Shown here: piece after piece, positions 43,821 to 53,351 of the stretch | How positions within the stretch are numbered: position 1 is the stretch's first letter | Layout: each line of letters begins with the position of its first letter | Assembly (NCBI RefSeq): GCF_003046295.1 | Contig: NZ_PZZN01000004.1 | Location: forward strand, 42,146-106,145 | Origin: Sphingomonas aerolata | GTDB lineage: Bacteria > Pseudomonadota > Alphaproteobacteria > Sphingomonadales > Sphingomonadaceae | Length of the DNA stretch: 64,000 nucleotides | Direction: 5' to 3' | The notes under the pieces: model-generated | The model's input: only the letters and a program-made list of their open reading frames with translations | What the model was told of the DNA's origin: nothing | The model's database searches: none | Translations under genes and position numbers: made by a program

Positions 43821-44298
43821 ACGGTCTGATACCGCGCTATGTGCTGAAATAGAAGTTGGCGCCGGTCGCCCTTCCGGTACCGACGCCAAAGCCCACCTCC
43901 GGGCTTACCGGACATTGAATCTCGCTCGGCTGTTTGTGGCATCGTCGGTCCGATCACGACCTGCCTAGATATATTAAGGAGAAGCGCCGCCATGGCTACG
44001 CATTCCATCGATGCTGAAGTTAGCAGGTAACTGTGTCGGCTTGCGTCGAGAAGCGGCTGGAACTGCGATAAAGACCATTTTTTGGCTCAAGCTGTAGGCG
44101 ACGCTTGCGATCATCGAGCGTTCTATTGTTGAGACGCAAATCGCACTCCCTGCGATGGACGCGAGATGTTCGCCGATCGGCTGAGGATAGAATCGGGGCG
44201 ATAAATCACGATGTCGATCACGCGAGACCGCTAGCAATTCAGCGGACCCGCTGTACCCGCCCTTGACCTAACGGTGCCCGGCGACCGACAACCGGCGA
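43821..44298. other. Interval without a recognisable gene
   Basis: 478 bp between the hypothetical gene and the S9 peptidase. A 12-codon mini-ORF at 43992-44030 (MATHSIDAEVSR) has a good AAGGAG site, but nothing follows it. A short minus-strand frame (43974-44237) is not recognisable. The 3' part presumably holds the S9 peptidase promoter. Confidence 0.5.
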
Positions 44299-46224
44299 AT
44301 GATCAAGCCTCTCGTCGCAACCGTCGCGCTGTTCGCGCTCGCTACCGGAACCGCAGCGCAGACCGTGCCGACGCAGCAGGTCGGCAGCGCCACGCTCTCT
44401 GGCGTGCCCAGTATCCCCGTCGAGGTGCGCGAGGCGGTGCAGCGCTATCAGAATAGTCGGGCGGCGCAGTTCGAGGATTGGCTGCCGGACGGCTCGATGC
44501 TGATCGCGACGCGCTTTGGCGCAACGCAGCAATTGCATCACGTCGCAACCCCCGGTGGCGCACGCAAACAGATCACGTTCGGTGCCGAGCCGATTGCCGC
44601 CGCGACGACGATCCCCCGCAGCGATCGTTTCGTGATGACGCACGACACGGGCGGGGACGAGTGGTTTCAACTTTATACGCGCGGCCTCACCGGTGTAGCC
44701 ACGCCGGTGACCGAAGCCGGCACCCGCAACCAGTCGCCGGTTTTCAGCAAGGACGGCGCGCTGATGGCATGGGCGCGGGCGACCAAGGGAAGCGCCGCTT
44801 ATGCAATCCTGGGGGTCGACCCAAAAGCGGGCGGCAACCCGCGCACGCTTTACCAGTCCGACGGCGCGGTGGCGCCCGCCGATATCGCGCCCGACGCCGC
44901 GCGGCTGATATTTGTGCGCAGCCTTTCCAACCGTGAGGACCAACTGTTCGAGCTGGATCTCAAGACCGGCAAGGCGGGCCGCATCGCGCCGAAGGCTGAC
45001 GCTGCCGTCTATGCCGACCCACGCTATCTGCCGGGCGGACGGAAGCTGATCGCCATCTCCGATTCCGGCAGCGACACGCGCCGACTGGTCGAGATCGATA
45101 TCGCCAGCGGCGCGCAGACGGTACTGACGCCGAACCTGAAATGGGACGTCGAGAGCTTCGATCTGACGGATGACGGGCGCGTGCTCGCCTATTCCGTGAA
45201 CGAGGACGGCTTCTCGCGCGTGGTGGTGCAGGATCGGGTCACCCGCCGCGCGCTACCGCAACCGGTGCTGCCGCGCGGCGTCCTGACCGCGCTCAGATTT
45301 TCGCTCGACGGCAGAAATCTGGCGATTGGCCTGACCTCGGCCACTTCCGCCGGTGACGTGTGGAGCTGGGGCGTGACCGGAGGCGGCCTGACACGCTGGA
45401 CCGAGTCGGAGCTGGGCGAACTCGATCCCGCCACGCTTGCCGAGCCCGAGCTCGTACGCTTCAAGTCCTTCGACGGCCTGTCTGTCCCGGCTTTCGTCTA
45501 TCGGCCCAAGGGCTTGCCGGCAGGCACGCGGACGCCGGTAATTATCGACATCCATGGGGGCCCGGAGGCGCAGACGCGCCCGATCTGGAACTATGGCGCG
45601 CAATATTTTGCCGATGTGTTGAAGGCGACGGTGATCCTTCCCAACGTCCGCGGCAGCGACGGCTATGGCAAGCGCTACCTCAACCTCGACAATGGCGTGA
45701 AGCGCGAGGACTCGGTAAAGGATATCGGCGCCCTGCTCGACTGGATCGACACGCAGCCGGGCCTCGATGCAGGTCGTGTCGCGGTTTATGGTCAGTCCTA
45801 TGGCGGCTATATGAGCCTTGCCGTCATGACGCATTATTCGGACCGGCTGGTCGGCGGGGTCGAGCGCTACGGGATCAGCAACTGGAACACGTTCCTCCAG
45901 AACACCGAGGCCTATCGTCGCGACAATCGCCGCGCAGAATATGGCGACGAGCGCGATCCGGCGATGCGCGCGGTACTAACGCGGGTGTCACCGTTCACGA
46001 ATGTCGCGCGGATCACAAAGCCGATGCTGGTGATGCAGGGCGCCAATGACCCGCGTGTGCCCCAATCAGAATCGGACCAGATCGTGGCGCGCCTGCGCGC
46101 AAACGGCAACGACACTTGGTATGTGGTGTTCGCCGACGAAGGGCACGGCTTTCTGAAAAAGCCGAACAACGATCTGCGGCGCGAGGTGGAAACCGTATTC
46201 TTGAGGCGTCTGTTTGAGCGGTAG
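44299..46224 (+). CDS. S9-family prolyl-oligopeptidase-like peptidase, exported
   Basis: A 641-residue serine peptidase with signal peptide (VATVALFALATGTAAQ). The N-terminal beta-propeller (about 40-370) is followed by an alpha/beta-hydrolase domain. The catalytic Ser is S500 in YGQSYGGYM, the Asp D584 in QGANDPRVP and the His H616 in DEGHGF. Such enzymes cleave short peptides in the periplasm or act as acylaminoacyl peptidases. It appears monocistronic. The ATG at 44299 is the only good start before the signal peptide. The downstream remnant of an MFS gene is on the other strand. Confidence 0.92.
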   Translation: MIKPLVATVALFALATGTAAQTVPTQQVGSATLSGVPSIPVEVREAVQRYQNSRAAQFEDWLPDGSMLIATRFGATQQLHHVATPGGARKQITFGAEPIAAATTIPRSDRFVMTHDTGGDEWFQLYTRGLTGVATPVTEAGTRNQSPVFSKDGALMAWARATKGSAAYAILGVDPKAGGNPRTLYQSDGAVAPADIAPDAARLIFVRSLSNREDQLFELDLKTGKAGRIAPKADAAVYADPRYLPGGRKLIAISDSGSDTRRLVEIDIASGAQTVLTPNLKWDVESFDLTDDGRVLAYSVNEDGFSRVVVQDRVTRRALPQPVLPRGVLTALRFSLDGRNLAIGLTSATSAGDVWSWGVTGGGLTRWTESELGELDPATLAEPELVRFKSFDGLSVPAFVYRPKGLPAGTRTPVIIDIHGGPEAQTRPIWNYGAQYFADVLKATVILPNVRGSDGYGKRYLNLDNGVKREDSVKDIGALLDWIDTQPGLDAGRVAVYGQSYGGYMSLAVMTHYSDRLVGGVERYGISNWNTFLQNTEAYRRDNRRAEYGDERDPAMRAVLTRVSPFTNVARITKPMLVMQGANDPRVPQSESDQIVARLRANGNDTWYVVFADEGHGFLKKPNNDLRREVETVFLRRLFER

Positions 46225-46887
46225 CGTTGGGGGGAATAGGCCTGGGCGGAATTTGCCGCGCGCCTTTGCGATGTTGACCCACAGGCAGACTTTGATGCCG
46301 CTGCTTCAGCTGCTTGCGCTCAGACATCGGTTTAGGTTGGCGCCACGTGCTCCTTCGTCGCTTGCCGTACGAACACCGAGAACGCCAGCGTGACGCCTGC
46401 GATCATAAGGATGCCTTGGAACGTCAGGGGCTAGCCGTGCGCTTGCCCTGCCCGGCTCGTCACTGCGCTTGCCGCCGACCCCTGGTCCACGAGCATCTGC
46501 TAAATCTGTTGCAGCGCCCCAGCGTGTCCGCGGGCGAGGCTGGCATTGGGCACGGTGCCTAGCACCGCCGCCCCAAGCGTGCTGTCTAGATTTCGGGCAA
46601 ACAAGCTGGAGGCCGTCGTGGCCCCGCTTTGCCAAACCCACGCTGCCCTGGATCAGCTTGAGGCGCTGAAGATCCGCGGCGGGCGGGTTCTGCGCCGCAA
46701 TCTTCACATAACGCCGCGTAGGCATCCCCAAGGGCGGGTGCGCAGATCAGACGACCTGCTCTGTTTCGCATGGCGCCGGCCGAACCTCGCTATCGGCGAT
46801 GGAGCCAAATTTGGAGCAGGCTTCACAACCGATTGAAAATACACCAGTCCTTATGATCCGTTAACCGTCGCCTCCTACATTTTGCGC
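46225..46887. other. Interval with decayed MFS gene
   Basis: 663 bp without an intact gene. A minus-strand remnant of an EmrB/QacA-type transporter occupies about 46330-46610. The remainder (46610-46887) contains no family I can name, and its last part must hold the promoter of the GGDEF gene. Confidence 0.55.
46330..46610 (-). pseudogene. EmrB/QacA-type MFS transporter, C-terminal remnant with stops
   Basis: One minus-strand frame reads LFARNLDSTLGAAVLGTVPNASLAR, cut short, then GALQQI, an in-frame TAG, QMLVDQGSAASAVTSRAGQAHG, a second TAG, and LTFQGILMIAGVTLAFSVFVRQATKE. This matches the penultimate loop and final helix of drug-resistance MFS transporters (NLGxxLGxAxLGT and the LAF-x-D/G-x-F closing helix). 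Two internal stops and the missing N-terminal 80 percent mark it as dead. Confidence 0.6.
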
Positions 46888-48690
46888 ATGAACCGAATAG
46901 CCCACCGTGTAACCGAGCTCACACGTTTTGCAGCGCTACCGATCGCCACAGGCGTTGGTTACTATCTGGCGGCCTTCGCGTCCCTCTACCTTACCCGCGG
47001 TGCTGACGGGATCGCGATGCTGTGGCCGCCCAGCGGCATTCTGTTCGCAGCCTTACTGGTCGAACCTCGGAATCGCATCGTGTGGCACATAGGCGCCGCA
47101 GCAATGGCCAGTCTCGCTGCCAACCTCGGCGGCGGGAATGGCGTCCTGCTTTCGATCGGTTTCACGCTCGCTAACGTGTCCGAGTCCGGATTTGCGGCAT
47201 GGCTTTTACGAAACCGAACGCGGCGTCGTGATTCATTCACCGATCCAAAGGGCTTGGTCTGGTTCTGCATCGCCGCAGCGGCCGCGGCAGCGTTGAGCGC
47301 GACGATCGCCGCCTGCGCGACAACGGCTGTCGGGATCAGCTTCTGGCTTTCGTGGTTCACGACTGATCTGCTGGGAATTCTAATCGTTGCCCCGCTCATC
47401 CTGATCTCGGGCCGAGCCTTCTATCGCAAAAGGTTTCGCGATGGCCTGGCAGCAGCCCCGCAAGCCATCGCGATATTTCTGCTCGTGGCCAGCGTGTCGA
47501 TAATCGCTTTCTCTCAGGTCAACTACTCGCTGCTTTTCCTGCCGATGCTTGCAGTCCTTCTGGCAGCGTTGCGAATGGGTCCGTTTGGCGCCGCCGGAAG
47601 TGTGCTGATCGTTGCCACGGCCAGCTCATTGGCCCATATTTTCGGCTCTGATCCGCAGGCAATCGCTGATGGTCAGGCGTATGCACGTAGCATCTTTCTG
47701 CAATTCTATCTGCTGGCCCTGTTCGCGGCTGCCCTGCCGATTGCCGCCTTGCTTGCGACTAGACAACAGCTGATCGATAGCAACGCGAACAAGCTGCGGT
47801 TGCTCGAGCTTGCCGAAGGTGCGGCGCACGTGGGTCATTGGCACCTGGATTTGTTGACCCAGCTTATAACATGGTCGGACGAAGTCTTTCGCATTCACGG
47901 TGTGGAGAACCGCGTTCCGCCGTCACTCGACACCGCGATAGACGCCTATCACCCTGACGATAGGGATGCGGTTTCGGCACATATCGGGCGCTCCCTCGAA
48001 CACTGCGTGGGTTTTGAATTCACCGCTCGCATCGTCCGCCCCGACGGGGAGGTACGCCATGTGTTTTCGAAGGGTGAGATTGACCGAAACGGCGTCAATG
48101 AGTCGATTGGCCTGTTCGGCATTATCCAGGACATAACGACCCAGGTTGCGCATGAAGCCGAGATCGAACGGGCCCGCACTCGTGCTGAGACCGCCGCCCG
48201 CAACGCGATAATTCTTGCCGAAACAGACCAGCTTACCGGAATTGCAAACCGGCGCCGTACCAGCTTTGTGCTTGAGCAGACGTTGCTGCTCGCCCGCGAA
48301 ACCGGGCACCCAATGTCCGTCGCGATGTTCGATATTGATCACTTCAAGCGCATCAACGACACCTACGGGCACCACACAGGCGACGAGGTGCTCAAGAGGG
48401 TGGCAGCAGGCGCTGCCGCGGAACTGCGCAGCGGCGATACGCTCGGTCGCTTCGGAGGTGAAGAATTCGTGATCGTGTTACCGGATGCCGCAGCGGATGC
48501 GGCAAGCAAGGTCGCCGAACGGGTGCGTCATGCGATCGGCACGGACAACTGTACGCCGGGCGTCACGGTGAGCATTGGCGTGGCTGAAATGGCGCCTGGG
48601 GAGACTTGCGACGCGCTGCTGAGGCGAGCCGATGATGCGCTGTATGGTGCAAAGAACGAGGGTCGCAACAGGATGCGGCTGGCCGCCTAG
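46888..48690 (+). CDS. MASE1-PAS-GGDEF diguanylate cyclase
   Basis: A 600-residue membrane enzyme making cyclic di-GMP. A MASE1-like sensor with about eight helices (residues 10-295, including MLWPPSGILFAALLVEPRN) is followed by a PAS domain (about 305-425, with WHLDLLTQLITWSDEVFRIHG and IGLFGIIQDITTQ). The GGDEF domain follows: DQLTGIANRR, FDIDHFKRINDTYGHHTGDEVL, and the active-site GGEEF at 523-527. An inhibitory-site RxxD is present at R514-D517, five residues before, so product inhibition is expected. ATG 46888 is preferred over the TTG two codons upstream. The signal sensed is unknown. Confidence 0.93.
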   Translation: MNRIAHRVTELTRFAALPIATGVGYYLAAFASLYLTRGADGIAMLWPPSGILFAALLVEPRNRIVWHIGAAAMASLAANLGGGNGVLLSIGFTLANVSESGFAAWLLRNRTRRRDSFTDPKGLVWFCIAAAAAAALSATIAACATTAVGISFWLSWFTTDLLGILIVAPLILISGRAFYRKRFRDGLAAAPQAIAIFLLVASVSIIAFSQVNYSLLFLPMLAVLLAALRMGPFGAAGSVLIVATASSLAHIFGSDPQAIADGQAYARSIFLQFYLLALFAAALPIAALLATRQQLIDSNANKLRLLELAEGAAHVGHWHLDLLTQLITWSDEVFRIHGVENRVPPSLDTAIDAYHPDDRDAVSAHIGRSLEHCVGFEFTARIVRPDGEVRHVFSKGEIDRNGVNESIGLFGIIQDITTQVAHEAEIERARTRAETAARNAIILAETDQLTGIANRRRTSFVLEQTLLLARETGHPMSVAMFDIDHFKRINDTYGHHTGDEVLKRVAAGAAAELRSGDTLGRFGGEEFVIVLPDAAADAASKVAERVRHAIGTDNCTPGVTVSIGVAEMAPGETCDALLRRADDALYGAKNEGRNRMRLAA

Positions 48691-49558
48691 CGAAGTCGTC
48701 CGTAGACGCAGCCGTACTTCCAATGCCTGTCCCAATTGCGCATTCGCGAATGGCCTGTCGGCGACAAGAAGCGGGAGAGATGGCGCTTAACGAATGGCCG
48801 TTATGGGTTGCCCGTATAGCCACTCTGAACGTCCGGCATTGGGCGCTAGCTACCGGTCCGCTTTGCAGCTGGTAAGACCCAATAGATGACACTTAGATCA
48901 GCCTACCCGCTTCCCACAGATCGCTGCTAATTCATGTTCTAAGTTTGATCGCTTCTCGGTTTTCATGGCGCATGCTGGTAGGTGACTGCTCACCCTCGTC
49001 GCGAGCAGCCGGACCAGTTCCGGCTGCATAAATTCAAAACTGTTTATTACGTCAAACAAATCGCGTGCTTGCCTGCCAGAGCCGCCCGGATATGAAGCTG
49101 GAGCTTGCTCCGCTGCGCCTTCGACCCGGCTGACCATTTCAGCCGTGAGCGAGTTCTCAGCGTCATGGTTAGGACGCGCGTCGGGTACGAATGCGGTGGC
49201 GGCTATCCCACTAATTGGTCCAGCGACTTCTAGAAACGGCTTGAGCTTGCGTCTCTCCCCGATCGGAACGCCCGGCCCGTCCGTCGGAAGCACAGCAAGG
49301 CACCCTCACGGTAAGTTAGCGCGGTGTCATTCAGCACCTCGGTGATGAGTTCGGTCCTGTCCTGATCGAGGCAGAGATCGGCGGTCTGATCGGATCTCGC
49401 AATCATGCTGATGAAGGTAGCTAAGACCTCTATCTTGGTCGACCTCGCGACGACTACGACAGCGGTGCCCCAGACCCGGACATTCGCAGTGGTTCCGGCT
49501 TACCAGCTCCGGTCGTTCGTTCATCTCGGACGCACGCGCTCGGAGCCGCCGCCATTCG
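48691..49558. other. Interval with a possible frameshifted remnant
   Basis: 868 bp with no recognisable intact gene. On the minus strand, a frame with protein-like composition (VWGTAVVVVARSTKIEV and onward, about 49500-49270) continues in another frame (open 49293-48898, containing EVAGPISGIAATAFVPDARPN and ARDLFDVINSFEFM). This could be one frameshifted gene of unknown family. The rest shows nothing I can support. Confidence 0.35.
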
Positions 49559-51025
49559 TCACGCAAGTGCCCGGCGCACCGGGCTATCAATGCCCTTCGC
49601 GATGTCTGCCCGCGTGACCGGGATTGTTATGTCCGGCGTAACACCCCGGTCGGGTTGCGGGGTCGTCGGAAACCGGCCGATCAACGGCAGGTCGGCTTCC
49701 AGCCCGGTCGCAGGCAGTCGCACGAAGTAGAAGCAGCCACCGTTGATCCCGCGCCGGTTGCCGCCGGTCGTCTCACCGATCAGCGTTGCAAGGCGATTGC
49801 GGCGGACGAAATCCGCGAACTGGAACGTCGCCGAGCTGTTTTGCGGCCCGATCAGAACGCGCACGTCGCCCTCATAACGCGTACCCCGCGGTCTGATCGG
49901 GTCCACCCGATCGCCTTGCGTATCGAGCCGGAGGAACCGGTCGCTGATCCTGGTCGCATTCTCTCCCAGATGATCGAAACTGCGGTCCCACGTGTCGAGC
50001 ACAGGCCGCAGGTCGTCGGGCACGGTGCGGTAGCGGACGAGCCTCTGGACCTCCTCGAACGGCGTCTCGCGTTCTACCAGCCGTTCGGCGAGCGCGTTGC
50101 CGCAGTCGAGCCCCCCCTCGTTCGCGCGCAGATCGACGACCAATCGCGGCACCCGCTCGGCGACCAGCCGGTCGACCGCCTGATCGAGCCAGCCGCGCCA
50201 ATCCCACTTGCTATCGTAGAGACCCCAGCTCGGCATCGACAGAAGCGCGGCGTCACCGCGCCGCTCGATCGTCCAGACCGGCGTGTCGCCGCTCGCATCG
50301 ACGCCGGCGTGCGCGGTGGTACGGCGCTGCGCCAGCGAAACGCCGGCAACGGTCGCGGTACGTCGCCGTCCGGAGGGGTCTTCCACCGTCAGCTGATAGC
50401 GGTCCTGCCCGAACAGCATCGAGAAGAAGATGTCGAAGGTCTCGTAGCGGTCGTCGCCCTGGACCGAGAGAAGGCGGCGACGCTTGGCATCGTTGTGCCC
50501 ATCCGCACGCACGAGCGGCATGAGCGCGGCGAGGATCGCGCTCGCGGATCGGCCATTGACCGCCAGGATGCGGCTTCCCCGCGAGATCCCCGTGGCGAAT
50601 GGATCAGCCGTGACGACCATCGCGTCGCCGATCCAGAGGACGTCGAACGGCAACCGATCCGGTGCTTCGAACAACGCGACGGCGATCTCGCGTCGCTGGT
50701 TGTAGAAATTGGCATAGCTATGGCCGTAGCGCACGGTCGCGAGAAAGCGCGACAGCGTGAGGTAGAACGCCCGTAGCGTCATGGGGATGGCCGCCGCTTG
50801 GTCTAGCGCTGCGAAGCGGGCATCGATCTCCCGGGGCGTATTGTAACGGTGGATGCCGGGGTGGAGCTCGGCATATGCCCTGCGCAGTAACGCGACGTCC
50901 TCGCGCATCGCCGCGGCGCGGAGCAGCGTCGGACTGGATGAGGTCCGGGCGAGCAGCGGCGAGGCTGCAAAGGTGGCGCCGAGGCCGCCGAGCACGGCGC
51001 GGCGGGACGGTGGCGATGCGATCAT
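49559..51025 (-). CDS. S41-family peptidase (tail-specific protease type), Tat-exported
   Basis: A 488-residue protein with a possible Tat signal (SRRAVLGGLGATFAAS). An N-terminal helical region is followed by a PDZ-like part and the S41 core: LVVDLRANEGG, then IGPQNSSATFQFADFVRR with the expected catalytic Ser, and IGETTGGNRRGINGG. The C-terminal PDITIPV is typical of the family. It probably degrades or processes exported peptides. Start 51025 was chosen because the signal begins there; the frame to 51349 overlaps the AraC gene. It lies 82 bp downstream of that regulator on the same strand. Confidence 0.88.
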   Translation of the reverse strand: MIASPPSRRAVLGGLGATFAASPLLARTSSSPTLLRAAAMREDVALLRRAYAELHPGIHRYNTPREIDARFAALDQAAAIPMTLRAFYLTLSRFLATVRYGHSYANFYNQRREIAVALFEAPDRLPFDVLWIGDAMVVTADPFATGISRGSRILAVNGRSASAILAALMPLVRADGHNDAKRRRLLSVQGDDRYETFDIFFSMLFGQDRYQLTVEDPSGRRRTATVAGVSLAQRRTTAHAGVDASGDTPVWTIERRGDAALLSMPSWGLYDSKWDWRGWLDQAVDRLVAERVPRLVVDLRANEGGLDCGNALAERLVERETPFEEVQRLVRYRTVPDDLRPVLDTWDRSFDHLGENATRISDRFLRLDTQGDRVDPIRPRGTRYEGDVRVLIGPQNSSATFQFADFVRRNRLATLIGETTGGNRRGINGGCFYFVRLPATGLEADLPLIGRFPTTPQPDRGVTPDITIPVTRADIAKGIDSPVRRALA

Positions 51026-51107
51026 GTCAGCTCCGACGTTATGGATACCCCCTTCAAGCATGGCCGAGCGCGTACGCGTCGCCTCATCATCGCCCATGCC
51101 ATGCGGT

Positions 51108-52205
51108 TTATCGTTTGTGAGACGCCCGATACGCACTCGGAGCGCGACCATAGCGCCGCTGGAAGGCGCGGTTGAAGCTCGCCTTCGACGCGAACCCGGC
51201 GTCGAGCGCGATCGCCAAGACCGGCCGGGAATCGTCCGCCGCCAGCGCCGCTGCCACATCCTCGCAGCGAAGACCGTTGACGAAATCCGAAAAGCCGACG
51301 CCCAGCCCCTCATTGAGCGCGCGCGACACATAGGTCTCGTTGGTCCCAAGCAGGCTCGCCAGCCGCCGCAGCGTCAGCGCGTCGTCGCGATACCACCCGT
51401 TATCGCGGATCCGCGTCGCCCATTCCTCCCCTTGCGCCTGCCAGTTTCGAACGGCGGGTGATCGCACCTCCGGATGCTCCAGTGTGTCGAGCGCCGGAAA
51501 CGGCAACGCGAGATACCGCCATCCTGCGATCCCGAGATACAAAGCGAACCCCGCGATCGCGGCGTAGAGCGGCATCAGCCCCCTATAGCCGAGCGGCGTC
51601 ACCGCATCGACCAGCAGCCAGCCCGCCCAGACGATCGCCAGCAACGGATAGGCGACGGCGGTGCGGCTGAGCCACGCCGTCGCGAACCGGGCGTCGTCGC
51701 TGCGCTTTTGCGACAGGGCGTCGCGGTAGTCGTGCAACAGCCGGATCGTCCACGCGCCATAGACGACGAAGCTGATCGCGAGCAGCGATGCGACGATCGC
51801 ATTGCCGGTCGTGAAAGCAAGATCCGCCCAGTGACGCTTCAGCGGCGTCGGCAGGAGGAAGGCGGCAGCCTGATAGGCGAACTGGATGGCGCCAGGTAGC
51901 AGGTGTCGCCAGGCCGCGGGCGACCAGCGGCCGGTGACGAGCGCATAAGCATGCAGATAGAGGAGCGGCGGGACCAGCAGCGCGTTCGAGAAGGGCGCGA
52001 AGGTCAGCCACCACCAGCGATCATAAAAGCCGGCAAACCCGATCAGCCAGGGCACGAAGACGCCGGTCATGACGATCAGCAGCGTGGCAAGCGTACGCGC
52101 CGCCAGCCGGTTGTGAAACGACGTCGACAAGCCGACCGCCAGCGGAAGCAAAATTGCCGCTGCCACCGTGAGGACAGCCGTGCGCCAGCCAAAGACCAGA
52201 TCCAT
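51108..52205 (-). CDS. Membrane-bound AraC-family transcriptional regulator
   Basis: A 365-residue protein with about seven hydrophobic segments in residues 5-240 (for example VLTVAAAILLPLAVGL and WLIGFAGF) and a C-terminal AraC helix-turn-helix (about 270-362): LTLRRLASLLGTNETYVSRALNEGLG, cut in two, and IALDAGFASKASFNRAFQRRYGRAPSAYR. This architecture suggests direct sensing of a membrane or periplasmic signal. The downstream S41 peptidase is a plausible target or partner. No other regulated gene is obvious. Confidence 0.9.
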   Translation of the reverse strand: MDLVFGWRTAVLTVAAAILLPLAVGLSTSFHNRLAARTLATLLIVMTGVFVPWLIGFAGFYDRWWWLTFAPFSNALLVPPLLYLHAYALVTGRWSPAAWRHLLPGAIQFAYQAAAFLLPTPLKRHWADLAFTTGNAIVASLLAISFVVYGAWTIRLLHDYRDALSQKRSDDARFATAWLSRTAVAYPLLAIVWAGWLLVDAVTPLGYRGLMPLYAAIAGFALYLGIAGWRYLALPFPALDTLEHPEVRSPAVRNWQAQGEEWATRIRDNGWYRDDALTLRRLASLLGTNETYVSRALNEGLGVGFSDFVNGLRCEDVAAALAADDSRPVLAIALDAGFASKASFNRAFQRRYGRAPSAYRASHKR

Positions 52206-52610
52206 GACGGTCAGCGTAGCTTAGTCGACACCCAAAGCTAGAGATCCCATTTCGGAAGGAGGCCAGTCGCCTCACCTGCGCACATCCGAGCACCCCCTCA
52301 GCGCTTGCACAGCTTAAAACTTGCGGCTCACGGCCGCTCGAAAGACGGGATGGCAAAGACCCAGAACCACTCGTGCAGCAGTGTCTTTGAGCAGGCCGAA
52401 AGCGGACGTCCGTTCACCTCTGCCGCTCGTGAGCGAATATCAGGACGCAGTGCGCGTGGCGGCAAATCCCGCGGGCCCCACTCCGGAGCAAAGGTAGTGC
52501 GAACAGCTTTACAGTATTCGGGTTGGTGCTGGCGTGCACCGCCGTCGACGCGCATGTCTCGCTTGGCGGCGGTGCGCCCCTCCTCGTCGCCCGTCGCAAG
52601 ACGGGGTGGG
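52206..52610. other. Interval without a recognisable gene
   Basis: 405 bp. Minus-strand frames here (for example 52328-52687) are Arg/Ala-rich and do not match a family I know; the leader of the AraC gene lies at the low end. I see no RNA gene. Confidence 0.45.
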
Positions 52611-53351
52611 TCATGAGCACCCCCCGCCGCATCCCCCGCCGCACCCGCCATCGCCGCTACCGCATCCGTCCGACCCACAAGCGCCACCGTCGAAGTTCAG
52701 ATCGAAACGACGACCAGCTGTGCCGGCCTTTAGTCGCGCACCTTGGATCCAAGTGACGATCGCAACGGCAAGGAGGAAAACCGCAACCAGCGCCACCATA
52801 TCTTGAACGATCAGGACAACCAGGCCGGCGCAAGTGAACCCGACCAACGTCGCCTCTTCCGCGCCCAGAAGCGTCTTTCTGGTCCGGTCGATCCGCTGGA
52901 AATTTCCCGAGAATCGTTCGGTGGGATCGGGCCAAACATCGTCAGGCGGCGCAGCACCGAAGGTGTCCAGGTATAAATTGAGCGTATGCGCGTAGCGGTT
53001 ACGATAGTGCTCGCGCTGCTCGGGGCCACCCGATGTCGGCTCGTGATGAATATCGCGCGCGACGATATCGCGGCAGAGGCCGTGCCAATAATCGCGGGTA
53101 TAAGCCAGATGCAGATGCCACGCCTGATCAATTGCGTCCGACGGCGTAAGCTGCTCATCGCTGATCGCGACCAGCGCGAGGAAGCGACGATATTCCGTCG
53201 CGACCCGGTCTGCAAACGACCCGGTCCATCCGTTCTCTGCGGCCAGCCTCCCTTCGAAGCTGAGGGCTGCACCGGGCTGGCCGATGCTCAGGGTCTCGAT
53301 CCTCCCAATGAGAATCCTTCGCGCCATATGCGCGGGGCTGTTCGGTTCCAT
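52611..53351 (-). CDS. Glycine-rich-domain protein (GRDP-like) with Cys/Gly tail
   Basis: A 246-residue protein. The N-terminal helical domain (NGWTGSFADRVATEYRRFL, AIDQAWHLHLAYTRDYW and EHYRNRYAHTLNLY) matches the glycine-rich-domain family (DUF1399 type). One or two hydrophobic segments follow (FTCAGLVVLIVQDMVALVAVFLLAVAI, in pieces, about 175-205). The end is a low-complexity tail of Gly, Cys and Ser, with repeated CGG units, that could bind metal or be modified. In other bacteria such genes sit beside TIGR04222-type membrane proteins; none is intact here. Function unknown. M9 at 53327 is an alternative start. Confidence 0.78.
   Translation of the reverse strand: MEPNSPAHMARRILIGRIETLSIGQPGAALSFEGRLAAENGWTGSFADRVATEYRRFLALVAISDEQLTPSDAIDQAWHLHLAYTRDYWHGLCRDIVARDIHHEPTSGGPEQREHYRNRYAHTLNLYLDTFGAAPPDDVWPDPTERFSGNFQRIDRTRKTLLGAEEATLVGFTCAGLVVLIVQDMVALVAVFLLAVAIVTWIQGARLKAGTAGRRFDLNFDGGACGSDGCGSGDGGCGGGCGGGCS

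Noticed and set aside
43992..44030. 12-codon mini-ORF with a good ribosome binding site
   Set aside because: The product is too short to judge and nothing supports a leader-peptide role; no attenuator structure follows.
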